This document shows, one piece after another, positions 7,412 to 17,938 of a DNA stretch of 64,000 bases (positions are counted from its first letter, which is position 1; each line of letters opens with the position of its first letter). The notes under the pieces were generated by a model. It did not search any database. It worked only from the letters and a program-made list of their open reading frames with translations, and was not told the origin of the DNA. Both the position numbers and the translations under genes were made by a program. This stretch comes from Betaproteobacteria bacterium (GTDB taxonomy: Bacteria; Pseudomonadota; Gammaproteobacteria; Burkholderiales; SG8-39): NCBI GenBank assembly GCA_004297625.1, contig SCTY01000059.1:62001-126000 (forward strand), written 5' to 3'.

Positions 7412-8434
7412 TCAGGCGAAGTTCTTAAGCTTCTCCTGGGCGTCGCGGTACGCGACGCTCTTGCGCAGGTCGCGCCCGCCCTTTCTGCGCATCGCCTCCA
7501 AGCGCTCGAGGTTCTTTAGAGGAACGTCTTTCAGGGATTCGAGGAGCGACTCCTGGCCGGCGGGATCGTTGCACAGCAGGACCATGTCGCATCCCGCCTC
7601 GAGCGCCGCCCGGGCGCGCTCGGGAATTCCGCCCGCGGTGCTCGCCCCTTCCATGGAAAGATCGTCGCTGAAGACGAGGCCCGTGAAGCCGAGCTTGCCG
7701 CGCAGGACTTCCTGCAGCCAGTACTTCGAGTAGCCGGCGGGCTCGGTATCGACTTGGGTGTAGATCACATGCGCCGGCATGACGCCGGCCAGCCCGGCCT
7801 CGATCGCCATCCGGAACGGGAGCAGATCCTTCTTTGCAATCTCGGCGAACTTGCGCGCATCCGTGGGCACGGCCACATGGGAATCCGCTTCTGCGTAGCC
7901 ATGGCCGGGGAAGTGCTTGCCGACCGCGCCCATGCCGGCCGCGGCGAAGCCCTCCACGATGCAGGCGCCCAGCGCACCCACGGCGGTCGGATCGAAGTGC
8001 AGCGCCCGGTCGCCGATCACCGAGCTCGCGCCGTAATCGAGGTCGAGCACCGGCGCGAAGCTGAAGTCGACGCCGTGGGCGGCGAGTTCCGCGCCGATGA
8101 TGTAGGCCGCCGCGCGCGCGGTCTCGCGCGCCACCGGCCGGTCGCGGTCCCACAGCCGGCCGAGCTCGCGCATCGGCGGAATGGCGGAGAAGCCCTCGCG
8201 AAAGCGCTGCACGCGCCCGCCTTCGTGGTCGACGCAAATCATCAGCGCGGGCTCGCGGAGCCGTTCGATATCCTCACAAAGATTTTTCAGTTGTTCCGGA
8301 TTCTCGTAATTTCGGGCAAACAGGATTACGGCCCCTGTCGCCGGGTGGCGCAGCCGCTCGCGGTCCGCGTCGCCGAGCAGCGTGCCTTCGACGTCGATCA
8401 CCGCCGGGCCGAGCGGCTGCCTTATTTTCCGCAT
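7412..8434 (-). CDS. nagZ: Beta-N-acetylhexosaminidase (peptidoglycan recycling)
   Basis: 340 residues, GH3 NagZ. It removes GlcNAc from GlcNAc-anhydroMurNAc peptides in the cytoplasm. Signatures: ICVDHEGGRVQRFREGF, the general acid/base loop KHFPGHGYAEADSHVAVP, and SDDLSMEGA containing the nucleophilic Asp. There is no signal peptide. It is the last gene of the 23-gene minus-strand run and overlaps acpS by 13 bp. It is convergent with efp, with only 8 bp between. Confidence 0.95.
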   Translation of the reverse strand: MRKIRQPLGPAVIDVEGTLLGDADRERLRHPATGAVILFARNYENPEQLKNLCEDIERLREPALMICVDHEGGRVQRFREGFSAIPPMRELGRLWDRDRPVARETARAAAYIIGAELAAHGVDFSFAPVLDLDYGASSVIGDRALHFDPTAVGALGACIVEGFAAAGMGAVGKHFPGHGYAEADSHVAVPTDARKFAEIAKKDLLPFRMAIEAGLAGVMPAHVIYTQVDTEPAGYSKYWLQEVLRGKLGFTGLVFSDDLSMEGASTAGGIPERARAALEAGCDMVLLCNDPAGQESLLESLKDVPLKNLERLEAMRRKGGRDLRKSVAYRDAQEKLKNFA

Positions 8435-8805
8435 TCGAGGATCACGGTCGCCATGGCGATGCCGCGCTCATCGGTGAGCGAGAGATGAGATTGAAGAATG
8501 TTTCTCTGTTTCAACAGTTCCGAAAGGTTGTGCGAAAACTCCAGGACCGGCTTTCCGGAAGGGAGATTCCTGACCCACACGCCGTGCCAGTTGGCGGGCG
8601 CGTGGATGCCGGAACCGAGCGCCTTGGCGAAAGCCTCCTTCGCCGCGAAGCGCTTGGCAAGGTAGTTGGCCGGCTGGCGATGCGCCGCGAACCGCTGCAA
8701 CTCGCTTTCGCAAAGAATCCTCCTGGCAAAGCGCTCGCCGAAGCGGCCCAGCGCCTGCTCGATGCGCGCGATCTCCACTACGTCGGTCCCGACGCCGTAG
8801 ATCAC
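8422..8805 (-). CDS. acpS: Holo-[acyl-carrier-protein] synthase
   Basis: 127 residues. It transfers the 4'-phosphopantetheine arm from CoA to Ser37 of ACP, whose gene acpP lies upstream in the same run. Magnesium-binding motifs are intact: GTDVVEIARIEQ (Asp) and FAAKEAFAKALG (Glu). The start is GTG and overlaps the pdxJ stop as GTGA. Its 3' end overlaps nagZ. The pdxJ-acpS pairing is conserved in proteobacteria. Confidence 0.95.
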   Translation of the reverse strand: MIYGVGTDVVEIARIEQALGRFGERFARRILCESELQRFAAHRQPANYLAKRFAAKEAFAKALGSGIHAPANWHGVWVRNLPSGKPVLEFSHNLSELLKQRNILQSHLSLTDERGIAMATVILECGK

Positions 8806-9551
8806 CGCCCCGCAGCCTGCCGCATGAGGCTCTTCATCTCGCGCACCGCTTCGCGCATGCCCACGAACAGCGCGCGCGAAACGATCGCGTGGCCGATGTG
8901 CAGCTCGCGCACGCCCGGAAGCCGCGCCACCGGCTCGACGTTGAAGTAATTGAGCGCGTGCCCGGCGTTGAAGCGCATGCCGAGCGAGCGAATCGCTTCA
9001 CCGGCGGTTTCAATTTTCCTCAATTCGGAAACCACCGCGGGACTCTCGGCGTCGCGCCCCCTCGAGTGGAAAGCGTGCGCGTAAGGCCCGGTGTGCACCT
9101 CGCATACCGACGCGCCGATGCGACGCGCGGCCTCGACCTGGCGCAGGTCCGCGTCGATGAACACGGAGACGACGATTCCCGCGGAGATCAGCCGTTGTAC
9201 CGCGTCTTTCAGCTTCTTTTCCTGGGCGACGATATCGAGGCCGCCCTCGGTGGTGATCTCGTGCCGCCCTTCGGGCACCAGCATCGCCATCTCCGGCTTG
9301 ACGCGCGAGGCGATACCCACCATCTCTTCTGTCGCCGCCATTTCGAGGTTGAGCTTGATGTGCGTGAGCTCGCGCAGCCGCCGCACGTCCTCGTCCTGGA
9401 TATGGCGCCGGTCCTCGCGCAGGTGCACGGTGATGCCGTCGGCGCCGCCGAGATGCGCTTCGACCGCCGCCCACACGGGGTCGGGCTCGTAGGTTCGACG
9501 CGCCTGCCTGACGGTGGCGACGTGGTCGACGTTGACGCCCAGCTCGATCAT
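8802..9551 (-). CDS. pdxJ: Pyridoxine 5'-phosphate synthase
   Basis: 249 residues. PdxJ condenses 1-deoxy-xylulose-5-phosphate with 3-amino-1-hydroxyacetone-1-phosphate in de novo vitamin B6 synthesis. The TIM-barrel family motifs are clear: LGVNVDHVATVRQARRT, GADGITVHLREDRRHI and the C-terminal ELHIGHAIVSRALFVGM phosphate-binding loop. ATG overlaps the recO stop (ATGA). It is part of the rnc-era-recO-pdxJ-acpS block. Confidence 0.96.
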   Translation of the reverse strand: MIELGVNVDHVATVRQARRTYEPDPVWAAVEAHLGGADGITVHLREDRRHIQDEDVRRLRELTHIKLNLEMAATEEMVGIASRVKPEMAMLVPEGRHEITTEGGLDIVAQEKKLKDAVQRLISAGIVVSVFIDADLRQVEAARRIGASVCEVHTGPYAHAFHSRGRDAESPAVVSELRKIETAGEAIRSLGMRFNAGHALNYFNVEPVARLPGVRELHIGHAIVSRALFVGMREAVREMKSLMRQAAGR

Positions 9552-10261
9552 AAGTCGTTCAGGTCCCTAAGCACGGTGCGCGTATGAAGCACCTGGCCGT
9601 GCAGGCGCTCGCCGATCAGCGCACGCATGAGCGCGCGCGCCTCTTCCCGGGTCTCGGGCCGGCTGTAGTCGTCGGCGGCAACGTCGAGCAGCGTGCGCCC
9701 GTGCACCACCAGCTCGCCGCTGCGCGTGCCATTCACGGGCAACGGCCCGCGGTCCGGCTCGTACACGTAGAGGCCCGCCGGATCGATCGGACGGTCGGCC
9801 GAGTCCCGCTCGAGGAGCGGAGCATAGCCGAGCTCGCCGAGGAGCCGCTTTTCGAACCCGCGCAGCACCGCCGGAGACGGCTCTCCGCGCGAAAGCTGCT
9901 GCAGCGACTCGGCGTAGGCGTCGAAAAGCCGCTCGTGCGGGTCGTCCCGCGGCAGCAGGCGCAGGAGCAGCTCGTTGAGGTAGAAGCCGCACATCAGCCC
10001 CTGCCCCGCGAGCGGCTGCAGCGCCCCGGCCCATTCGGCGCCGATGAGGTTGCCGAGCTCGGCCGAAGCGCTCCAGGTGAGGCGCAGCGGATGGAACGAG
10101 AGCAGCACCCCGCGCATCGCCGAGCGCGGGCGCCGCGCCCCGCGCGCGAGGAGCGCCACGCGCCCGAAGCGGCGCGTGAAGACCTCGGCGATGAGGCTCG
10201 TCTCCTTGTACGGGTACGTATGCAGAACGTAGCCGGCTTCGTTCTCGGCACGTTTTTTCAT
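9548..10261 (-). CDS. recO: DNA repair protein RecO
   Basis: 237 residues. RecO promotes RecA loading and strand annealing in the RecFOR pathway. There is an N-terminal OB-fold (GYVLHTYPYKETSLIAEVFTRRFGRVALLARGARR) and a helical C-terminal domain (LMCGFYLNELLLRLLPRDDPHERLFDAY). The usual Zn cysteines are absent, as in many proteobacterial RecO. Start ATG at 10261, overlapping the era stop as ATGA. An upstream extension in this frame would run into era. Confidence 0.94.
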   Translation of the reverse strand: MKKRAENEAGYVLHTYPYKETSLIAEVFTRRFGRVALLARGARRPRSAMRGVLLSFHPLRLTWSASAELGNLIGAEWAGALQPLAGQGLMCGFYLNELLLRLLPRDDPHERLFDAYAESLQQLSRGEPSPAVLRGFEKRLLGELGYAPLLERDSADRPIDPAGLYVYEPDRGPLPVNGTRSGELVVHGRTLLDVAADDYSRPETREEARALMRALIGERLHGQVLHTRTVLRDLNDL

Positions 10262-11139
10262 TCGTATCCCAACTGGCGGAGCACGCGGGCATCGTCGGTC
10301 CAGGCCTTGCGCACTTTCACCCAGGTGCCGAGGTACACCTTCCCGCCGAAGAGCTTTTCCATGTCCTTGCGCGCCGCGCTTGCCATGCGCTTCAAGCGCG
10401 CGCCGCCGGCGCCGACGACGATGGCCTTCTGGCTGTCGCGCTCGACGAGGATCGTGGCCTCGATGCGCCGCAGCCTGCCTTCTTCCTTGAAGCTGTCGAT
10501 CACCACCTCGCAACGATAAGGCAACTCCTCGCCCATCTCCTGAAACAGCTTCTCGCGCAGGAGCTCCGCGGCGAAAAAGCGCTCATCCCGGTCGGTGAGC
10601 TGGTCCGCGGGATAGATGGCCGGGGCCTCGGGCAGCGCCTCGCGCAGCACCTTGAGGAGCTCCGGAACGTTCCGGCCGGTTTTTGCGCTGACCGGAACGA
10701 CGGCCTCGAATGCCCGGGTCCTGGAAATGCGATCCAGGAAAGGAATGAGATCCGCGCTTTTCTTCACCGTGTCGAGCTTGTTGACCGCGAGAACGGTCTT
10801 CTGCCCCGGCGGAATCTTTTCGAGCGCGGCGCGGTCCTCGGGCCCGAAATGCAGCGCCTCGACGACGAACAGCGCCACGTCGGCGTCGCGCGCCGCCTGG
10901 CTGCCGCGCCGGTTCAGCACCCGGTGCAGCGTGCTGCGCGCGCGCATCTGCTGGCCCGGCGAATCGACGAATATGTACTGGCAGTCCGCCGTCGTCAGGA
11001 TGCCGGTCACGAGGTGCCGCGTCGTCTGCGCGCGCGGCGAAACGATGGAGAGCTTCTCGCCCACCAGCCGGTTGAGCAGCGTCGATTTGCCGGTGTTCGG
11101 CCGCCCGGCGATCCCGATGGTCCCGCAACGATGGCTCAT
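10258..11139 (-). CDS. era: GTPase Era, 30S ribosome assembly factor
   Basis: 293 residues. Era binds the 3' end of 16S rRNA during 30S maturation. It has G1 GRPNTGKST, G3 DSPGQQ, G4 NKLD and a C-terminal KH domain ending near VWVKVRKAWTDDARVLRQLGYE. G3 reads DSPGQQ where most Era have DTPG. ATG at 11139 overlaps the rnc stop (ATGA), giving the standard rnc-era coupling. Confidence 0.96.
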   Translation of the reverse strand: MSHRCGTIGIAGRPNTGKSTLLNRLVGEKLSIVSPRAQTTRHLVTGILTTADCQYIFVDSPGQQMRARSTLHRVLNRRGSQAARDADVALFVVEALHFGPEDRAALEKIPPGQKTVLAVNKLDTVKKSADLIPFLDRISRTRAFEAVVPVSAKTGRNVPELLKVLREALPEAPAIYPADQLTDRDERFFAAELLREKLFQEMGEELPYRCEVVIDSFKEEGRLRRIEATILVERDSQKAIVVGAGGARLKRMASAARKDMEKLFGGKVYLGTWVKVRKAWTDDARVLRQLGYE

Positions 11140-11807
11140 TTCTCGAGCTTCTCCAGCATCGCCTTCGCCGCCTGCTGCTCCGCACGCTGGCGCGAGGTCC
11201 CGGTTCCCGTGCTCGTCAGCCCCAGCTCCTGCACCAAGCATTCGACCTCGAACGACTGCCGATGTGCCTCGCCCCGGACCGAAACGACGCGGTAGTCCGG
11301 CAGCCGCCGGTGCTGGGCCTGGAGGATCTCCTGCAGGCGGGTCTTCGCGTCCTTTGCCGGGCGCTCGGGGTCGAGCTGGTCGATGAGCGGCCCGAAGGCC
11401 GCGAGCACGGCTTTGCGCGCCGCCTCGTAGCCGCCGTCGAGGAATACCGCGCCGATCACGGCCTCGAGCGCGTCGGCGAGGATGGAAGGCCGGGGCTGCG
11501 GCCCGGCGGCAAGCTCGCCCTCCCCCAGGCGCAGCAGCTCGGCGATGCCGAGCGTGCCGGCCACCTCGGCGAGCGCTTCTTCGCGTACCAGGCTTGCGCG
11601 CAGGCGGGTGAGCTTTCCTTCGGAGAGCTGCGGAAAGCGCCCGTAGAGCTCGTCGGCCACGGCGCAGCCGAGCACGCCATCGCCCAGGAATTCCAGCCGC
11701 TCGTAGTTGTCCGCGCCGCAACTGCGGTGGGTCAGTGCCTGCTCGAGGAGCCTCGGGTTCGCGAACCGGTGCCCGAGCCGTTTTTCAAGAGCTGCTGGCC
11801 GGGACAA
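11136..11807 (-). CDS. rnc: Ribonuclease III
   Basis: 223 residues. It is a dsRNA endonuclease for rRNA and mRNA processing. The RNase III signature ERLEFLGDGVLGCAVADELY and the second acidic cluster DALEAVIGAVFLDGG are intact. A C-terminal dsRBD (DAKTRLQEILQAQHRRLPDYRV...RQRAEQQAAKAMLEKLE) follows. The start is TTG at 11807, 9 bp after the preceding DUF4845 stop. Confidence 0.95.
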   Translation of the reverse strand: MSRPAALEKRLGHRFANPRLLEQALTHRSCGADNYERLEFLGDGVLGCAVADELYGRFPQLSEGKLTRLRASLVREEALAEVAGTLGIAELLRLGEGELAAGPQPRPSILADALEAVIGAVFLDGGYEAARKAVLAAFGPLIDQLDPERPAKDAKTRLQEILQAQHRRLPDYRVVSVRGEAHRQSFEVECLVQELGLTSTGTGTSRQRAEQQAAKAMLEKLEK

Positions 11808-11816
11808 AGCGATCGG

Positions 11817-12188
11817 CTATTGCTTCGAGCTCGCCGCGAAGTCCATGTAGACGCCCATGTTGCTGAACAGCGGCACTTCCTTGCGGTAGGCGAACGAGAT
11901 CACGACTTCGCCGCCTTCCTTGGTGATTTCGAGATCCTCGCCCTTGATGGCGGTGATGTCGTCGATGGTCGCCCGCGCGTTGAAGGCTTTGCGAACCTCC
12001 TGCGGCGTGGTGGTTCCCACCTTGTCGGCGGAGATCTCCTGGATGGCTTTACGCGCGGTGGCGAACTCCATCCACGGCGGAATCAGCCTCATCCCGAGCA
12101 GCGCGAGCACGATGATGATGAACAGCCATATGAACAGCGTGCTCAGCGCAAGCCCGCGCTGCGGCTTCGGCAGGTTCGGCGTTTTCAT
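11817..12188 (-). CDS. DUF4845 domain-containing membrane protein
   Basis: 123 residues. There is one N-terminal membrane segment (LALSTLFIWLFIIIVLALLGMRL, about residues 13-35), then a small periplasmic-type domain (FATARKAIQEISADKVGTTTPQEVRKAFNARATIDDI). It sits between lepB and rnc, the usual place for this family in betaproteobacteria. Its function is unknown to me. Gaps of 20 bp after lepB and 9 bp to rnc imply co-transcription. Confidence 0.85.
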   Translation of the reverse strand: MKTPNLPKPQRGLALSTLFIWLFIIIVLALLGMRLIPPWMEFATARKAIQEISADKVGTTTPQEVRKAFNARATIDDITAIKGEDLEITKEGGEVVISFAYRKEVPLFSNMGVYMDFAASSKQ

Positions 12189-12208
12189 TTTTCTGGTCCC
12201 CGTCAGGC

Positions 12209-12993
12209 TCAGCGGAACGACCCGAAGCGGCCCAGCTCGTTGAGGTTCAGCCAGATGAAGAACGCCTTGCCGACGATGTTCTCGTCCGGCACGAAGCCCC
12301 ACACGCGGCTGTCGCTCGAGTTGTCCCGGTTGTCGCCCATCATGAAGTAGTGTCCCGGCGGCACGGTGCATGCCACCCCGCTCGCATTGTAGTTGCAATT
12401 GCCGGCGTACGGGAACGACCGCGCAGACGACATCATCGCCGGCGCGTCGTCTTCGAGGAGAATTTCATGCTCGACGCCGCTCAGATTCTCCATGAAGCGG
12501 CGGGAAAACTGCATGCGCTCCCTGGACAGGTAATCGTCCATCTGCCGTACCGGGACCGGCTTGCCGTTGATCGTCAGGCGCTTGTTGCGGTACTCGACGC
12601 GGTCCCCCGGCAGCCCGACGACCCGCTTGATGTAATCGAGCGACGGATCCTCGGGATAGCGGAACACCATCACGTCGCCGCGCTTGGGGCTGCCGAGCTC
12701 GACGATCTTCAGGTTCACGACCGGCAGCCGGATGCCGTACGTGAATTTGTTCACGAGAATGAAATCCCCGACCAGGAGCGTCGGCACCATGGAGCTCGAG
12801 GGGATCTTGAACGGCTCCACGAGGAACGAGCGCAGCAGGAACACGATCAGGATCACCGGGAAGAAGCTGACCGAATATTCGACCCACCAGGGCTGCTTGG
12901 CGCCGGCCGCCCTTCGCTTCCTCAGGAAGGCGATCTCGAGGCCCCACACGGCGCCGGTGACGACGAGCAGGATCAGCAGAAACAGCGCGAAGC

Positions 12994-12997
<4 letters not shown>
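12209..12997 (-). CDS. lepB: Signal peptidase I
   Basis: 262 residues. It cleaves Sec and Tat signal peptides at the outer face of the inner membrane. Two N-terminal membrane segments (FALFLLILLVVTGAVWGL; YSVSFFPVILIVFLL) precede the catalytic Ser in IPSSSMVPTL and the catalytic Lys in DYIKRVVGLPGD. The C-terminal GHYFMMGDNRDNSSDSR box is intact. The start is TTG at 12997, overlapping the lepA stop as TTGA. Confidence 0.95.
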
Positions 12998-14793
<1,796 letters not shown>

Positions 14794-14820
14794 AAAGAAA
14801 GAGGGTGCCGCGGCACCCTC
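14794..14820 (-). terminator. Terminator-like hairpin abutting the lepA start codon
   Basis: A 20-bp perfect palindrome at 14801-14820 (GAGGGTGCC arms). In the minus direction it is followed by TTTCTTT (14800-14794) and then directly by the lepA ATG (14793). It lies 17 bp after the glutaredoxin-like stop. It has the form of an intrinsic terminator but leaves no leader for lepA. It may be an attenuator with readthrough into lepA-lepB. Confidence 0.65.
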
Positions 14821-14837
14821 CTCGATCGGCGCCTATT

Positions 14838-15053
14838 CTATCGCAGCTTGGCGAGTGCCTCGGGCGTGAGGCGGTGGCGGCACACCTCCGCTCCGTCCTT
14901 CAGCAGCACCGGCACGTCTTCGCCGTAGCGCTCCTCCAGGCGCTGATCGGAGTCGACGTCGACTTCGTCAAACTCGATGCCGGCGGCGCGCAGACCCTGG
15001 GCCATCTCCTCGCACAGATGGCACCAGGCGCGTCCGAGGAGCTCAACCTTTAT
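14838..15053 (-). CDS. Glutaredoxin-family protein, no canonical start codon
   Basis: 71 residues of thioredoxin-fold type. The N-terminal strand KVELLGRAWCHLCEEM carries a CxxC redox motif. IEFDEVDVDSD, then YGEDVPVLLKDGAEVCRHR supply the cis-Pro (VPV) and C-terminal region. In this frame a TGA stop lies two codons before the ATA at 15053. No ATG, GTG or TTG occurs before the CxxC, so ATA is the likely start. The gene overlaps the end of mucD by 11 bp. A small Grx between mucD and lepA is common in betaproteobacteria; its substrate is unknown. Confidence 0.8.
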   Translation of the reverse strand: MKVELLGRAWCHLCEEMAQGLRAAGIEFDEVDVDSDQRLEERYGEDVPVLLKDGAEVCRHRLTPEALAKLR

Positions 15054-16491
15054 CGGTCAACCCGGAAATCGTGATGAAAGCGATGCTTTCGCCGCGCCGG
15101 ACCTGAAGCGTGATGACCGCGCTCTTCTCCAGGCCGGCGAGCAGCTTGTTGAACTGCTCGACCGACTTCAGCTCGGTATGCTGCCCCTTGTGCACCAGGG
15201 TGAGCAGCACGTCGCCCTTGCGCACGTCGGCCTTCGCGTCCGGGCGCACCTCGACGACCGCGAGCCCGCCGGCGAGCTTCATCTGCTTCTTCTGCTCGGC
15301 GTTGAGCTCGGCGACGACGATGCCGAGGCGATTGGCGGGCGTCTCGGCCTGAGGCTTGGGCTTGGAAGTCTCGCGCGAGGCGATGCGCTCCTCCTGCAGC
15401 TCGCCCACGGTGACCGTGAGCTTCTTCGTCTGGCCCTTGCGCCAGACTTCCAGGGAGGCTTGCGAGCCGGGCCGCGTGGACCCCACCATGCGCGGCAGGT
15501 CGCTCGAGGCCTCCACCGGCTTGCCCTCGTAGGTCAGGATGATGTCGCTCGCCTCGACGCCGGCCTTGTCGGCGGGGCTGCCCTTCTCCACCGAGTTGAC
15601 GAGCGCGCCGCGCGGGCGCTCGAGGCCGAACGAGGTGGCGAGATCGCGGCTCACTTCCTGGATCACGACGCCGATACGCCCGCGCGCGACGCGGCCCTTC
15701 TCGCGCAGCTGCTTCTGGATGTCCAGAGCGACGTCGCTCGGAATCGCGAACGACAGGCCCATGAAGCCGCCGGTGCGGCTGTAGATCTGCGAGTTGACGC
15801 CGATGACTTCACCGCGCATGTTGAAGAGCGGCCCGCCCGAGTTCCCCGGGTTGATGGCGACGTCGGTCTGGATGAAGGGAACGAAGTTCTCCTGCGGCAG
15901 CGAGCGCCCCTTGGCGCTCACGATGCCGGCGGTCACGGTGTTCTCGAAGCCGAACGGCGAGCCGATCGCGACCACCCACTCGCCCACCTTGAGCTTGTTC
16001 GGGTCGCCGAATTTGACGATCGGCAGCCCGCTCGCGCCCTCTATCCTGATGAGCGCCACGTCGGTGCGCTTGTCGGCGCCGATCACCTTGGCCTTGAACT
16101 CGCGCTTGTCCGTGAGCTTGACGTTGATCTCGTCGGCGCCCTCGATCACGTGGGCATTGGTGAGGATGTAGCCGTCGTTGCTGATGATGAAGCCCGAGCC
16201 GAGCGAGCGGCTCTCGCGGCCGCCGGGCCCGGGGCCCTGGCCCGGTCCGGGCTGGCGCGGGATGAAGCGGCGGAAGAACTCGAGCACTTCCTCGTCCTCG
16301 ATGCCGGGCACTTGCGGCAACGCGCCCATGGCAGGCCGGCGTACCGCCTGGGTGGTGCTGATGTTCACCACCGCGTTGCCCTGCTCCTCCACGAGGCGGG
16401 TGAAGTCGGGCAGCTCCCGCGCCTGCGCAAACGTCGCGGCGCAGAAGACTGCCAGCCACAGGCCGGTTAGGGTCCTCACGACTTGCTGCAT
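15043..16491 (-). CDS. mucD: Do-family periplasmic serine protease MucD/DegP-like
   Basis: 482 residues. A signal peptide (LTGLWLAVFCAATFAQA, about residues 8-24) precedes a trypsin-like domain with the His in NAHVIEGAD, Asp in KRTDVALIRI and Ser in PGNSGGPLF. Two PDZ domains follow (GRIGVVIQEVSRDLATSFG; NRLGIVVAELN). It is a periplasmic quality-control protease of the sigma-E envelope stress response, encoded downstream of rpoE-rseA-rseB. A GGAGAG SD lies just before the ATG. Confidence 0.95.
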   Translation of the reverse strand: MQQVVRTLTGLWLAVFCAATFAQARELPDFTRLVEEQGNAVVNISTTQAVRRPAMGALPQVPGIEDEEVLEFFRRFIPRQPGPGQGPGPGGRESRSLGSGFIISNDGYILTNAHVIEGADEINVKLTDKREFKAKVIGADKRTDVALIRIEGASGLPIVKFGDPNKLKVGEWVVAIGSPFGFENTVTAGIVSAKGRSLPQENFVPFIQTDVAINPGNSGGPLFNMRGEVIGVNSQIYSRTGGFMGLSFAIPSDVALDIQKQLREKGRVARGRIGVVIQEVSRDLATSFGLERPRGALVNSVEKGSPADKAGVEASDIILTYEGKPVEASSDLPRMVGSTRPGSQASLEVWRKGQTKKLTVTVGELQEERIASRETSKPKPQAETPANRLGIVVAELNAEQKKQMKLAGGLAVVEVRPDAKADVRKGDVLLTLVHKGQHTELKSVEQFNKLLAGLEKSAVITLQVRRGESIAFITISGLTDKG

Positions 16492-16513
16492 GGGTTCTCT
16501 CCTGAATGAATTC

Positions 16514-17461
16514 TTATTGCGGCTGCCGGAACTCGACCGAGTCGGCGATCCGCTGGACGCTGAGCGCTGGCGCTTCGCCGACCACGGTGATCATGTGGTT
16601 CGCGACCTCCCGCGTATAGATATTGATGGCGCCCATGTTGGCAAGCCCGGTTCGCACCGGGTCATGACGGGCGGCGAGCGGCTCGATGAACACCGACACC
16701 GCCGCCAGCCCATCCGAGTACACCATCTGCCCGACCGGGCGCGACTCCCCCAGCCGGCGCTTGAGCTCGACCACCTTGTGGAATCCGGGCAGCTCGGCTG
16801 CCAGGCTCCAGCCGGCCAGGCGGGCAGGCGCCGCCCCGGCGTCCTCGATGCGCCAGTTCCGCCCGGCGTTCCGCGGCCGCACCATCGCGCGCGTCACGCC
16901 GCCGATGGCGAGCTGCGTGAAAGTGAACTGCTCGACCGGCTCGCCGGCCGGATCGAGCGTGACCGCGCGCATCAGCATGCCGCTGTTGACGTCGGCGCAC
17001 AGCTGATAGCCGTAGCGCAGCTCGTCCCTGGGCTTGAGCAGCACCGCCTGGCAGTCCAGGCCGGCGACCCGGCGAACTTCGCCGAGGTTGATGTCGTAGT
17101 GCCGCGCGAGCTCGCTGATCTGCTCCGGCAGCAGGGCCGGAAAGCCGCGCTCGGGGCGGCGGTCGACCTTCACCACGCGGCTGTCGGGCAGATAGCAGCG
17201 CACCGTGTCCTTCGTGCGCACGATCTCGCGCGGCACGCCGTCCAGAACCTCGAGCTTCTCGATGTCCCCGGACACGTCCACGTACCGCGTGATCCGCGAC
17301 GTCTCGGTATGCGGGCCGTTCTGGTAGACGAAAGTGCCGGTATAGGACAGCCGCTGCGTCGCTTCGTGGATCTTGCGCAGCCAGCCGAGCGTTTCGGGCG
17401 ATTGCGCCTGGGCGACACCCGCCGCCAGGACGAGAACCGCGCCGAAAAGCCGCGCTATCAC
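16514..17461 (-). CDS. rseB: Sigma-E regulatory protein RseB/MucB
   Basis: 315 residues. A signal peptide (MIARLFGAVLVLAAGVAQAQ) is followed by the two-domain MucB/RseB fold: LRKIHEATQRLSYTGTFVYQNG and YGYQLCADVNSGMLMRAVTLDPAGEPVEQFTFTQL. It is periplasmic, binds the anti-sigma factor RseA and shields it from proteolysis until misfolded outer-membrane proteins or LPS are sensed. The GTG start overlaps the rseA stop as GTGA. Confidence 0.93.
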   Translation of the reverse strand: MIARLFGAVLVLAAGVAQAQSPETLGWLRKIHEATQRLSYTGTFVYQNGPHTETSRITRYVDVSGDIEKLEVLDGVPREIVRTKDTVRCYLPDSRVVKVDRRPERGFPALLPEQISELARHYDINLGEVRRVAGLDCQAVLLKPRDELRYGYQLCADVNSGMLMRAVTLDPAGEPVEQFTFTQLAIGGVTRAMVRPRNAGRNWRIEDAGAAPARLAGWSLAAELPGFHKVVELKRRLGESRPVGQMVYSDGLAAVSVFIEPLAARHDPVRTGLANMGAINIYTREVANHMITVVGEAPALSVQRIADSVEFRQPQ

Positions 17462-17934
17462 TTACGCGGCTCCCGGCCCTGCTCGGAAACCGTAAGGACG
17501 TAGGGCGCCATGCCCTGCAGGCCCACGCGCGGCGAGAAGCCCTGGTGCGCGAGCAGATAGTCGTTGGTGCCGCTTGGCAGCGGCACCATGGCGGGCTTCG
17601 GCGCCGGCGCTACGGCGCGCTTCGCCTGCGCCACCTGGCTCGAGGGCGCGGTGGCCACCGGCGCGGGAGCCTGCTGAGGGCCGAAGCCGAGCCAGCCTAC
17701 GAGCGCCACCGCGGCGACGCTTGCGGCAAGGGCATACCAGGTGCGCGGCTGCGGCCGCAAACGGCGCGCCGCCGCGGCCGGCATGCTTTCTCTTTCGCGC
17801 AGCGCATCGCCAATCAGGTGATAGGTGCGCCAGGTTTCGAGAGCCTTGCGGTCGCGCGCCATGGCGTCGATCAGCTCGTCGGCAGCCCGGTCGTCCAGCT
17901 CGCCGTCCATCAGCACCGAGATTTCTTCCCTCAT
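17458..17934 (-). CDS. rseA: Sigma-E anti-sigma factor RseA/MucA
   Basis: 158 residues. The N-terminal cytoplasmic anti-sigma domain (EEISVLMDGELDDRAADELIDAMARD...WRTYHLIGDALR) binds RpoE. One membrane segment (WYALAASVAAVALVGWLGF, about residues 66-84) leads to an Ala/Pro-rich periplasmic tail. It sits 4 bp after rpoE and overlaps rseB by GTGA, so sigma and anti-sigma factor are made together. Confidence 0.93.
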   Translation of the reverse strand: MREEISVLMDGELDDRAADELIDAMARDRKALETWRTYHLIGDALRERESMPAAAARRLRPQPRTWYALAASVAAVALVGWLGFGPQQAPAPVATAPSSQVAQAKRAVAPAPKPAMVPLPSGTNDYLLAHQGFSPRVGLQGMAPYVLTVSEQGREPRK

Positions 17935-17938
17935 GGCC

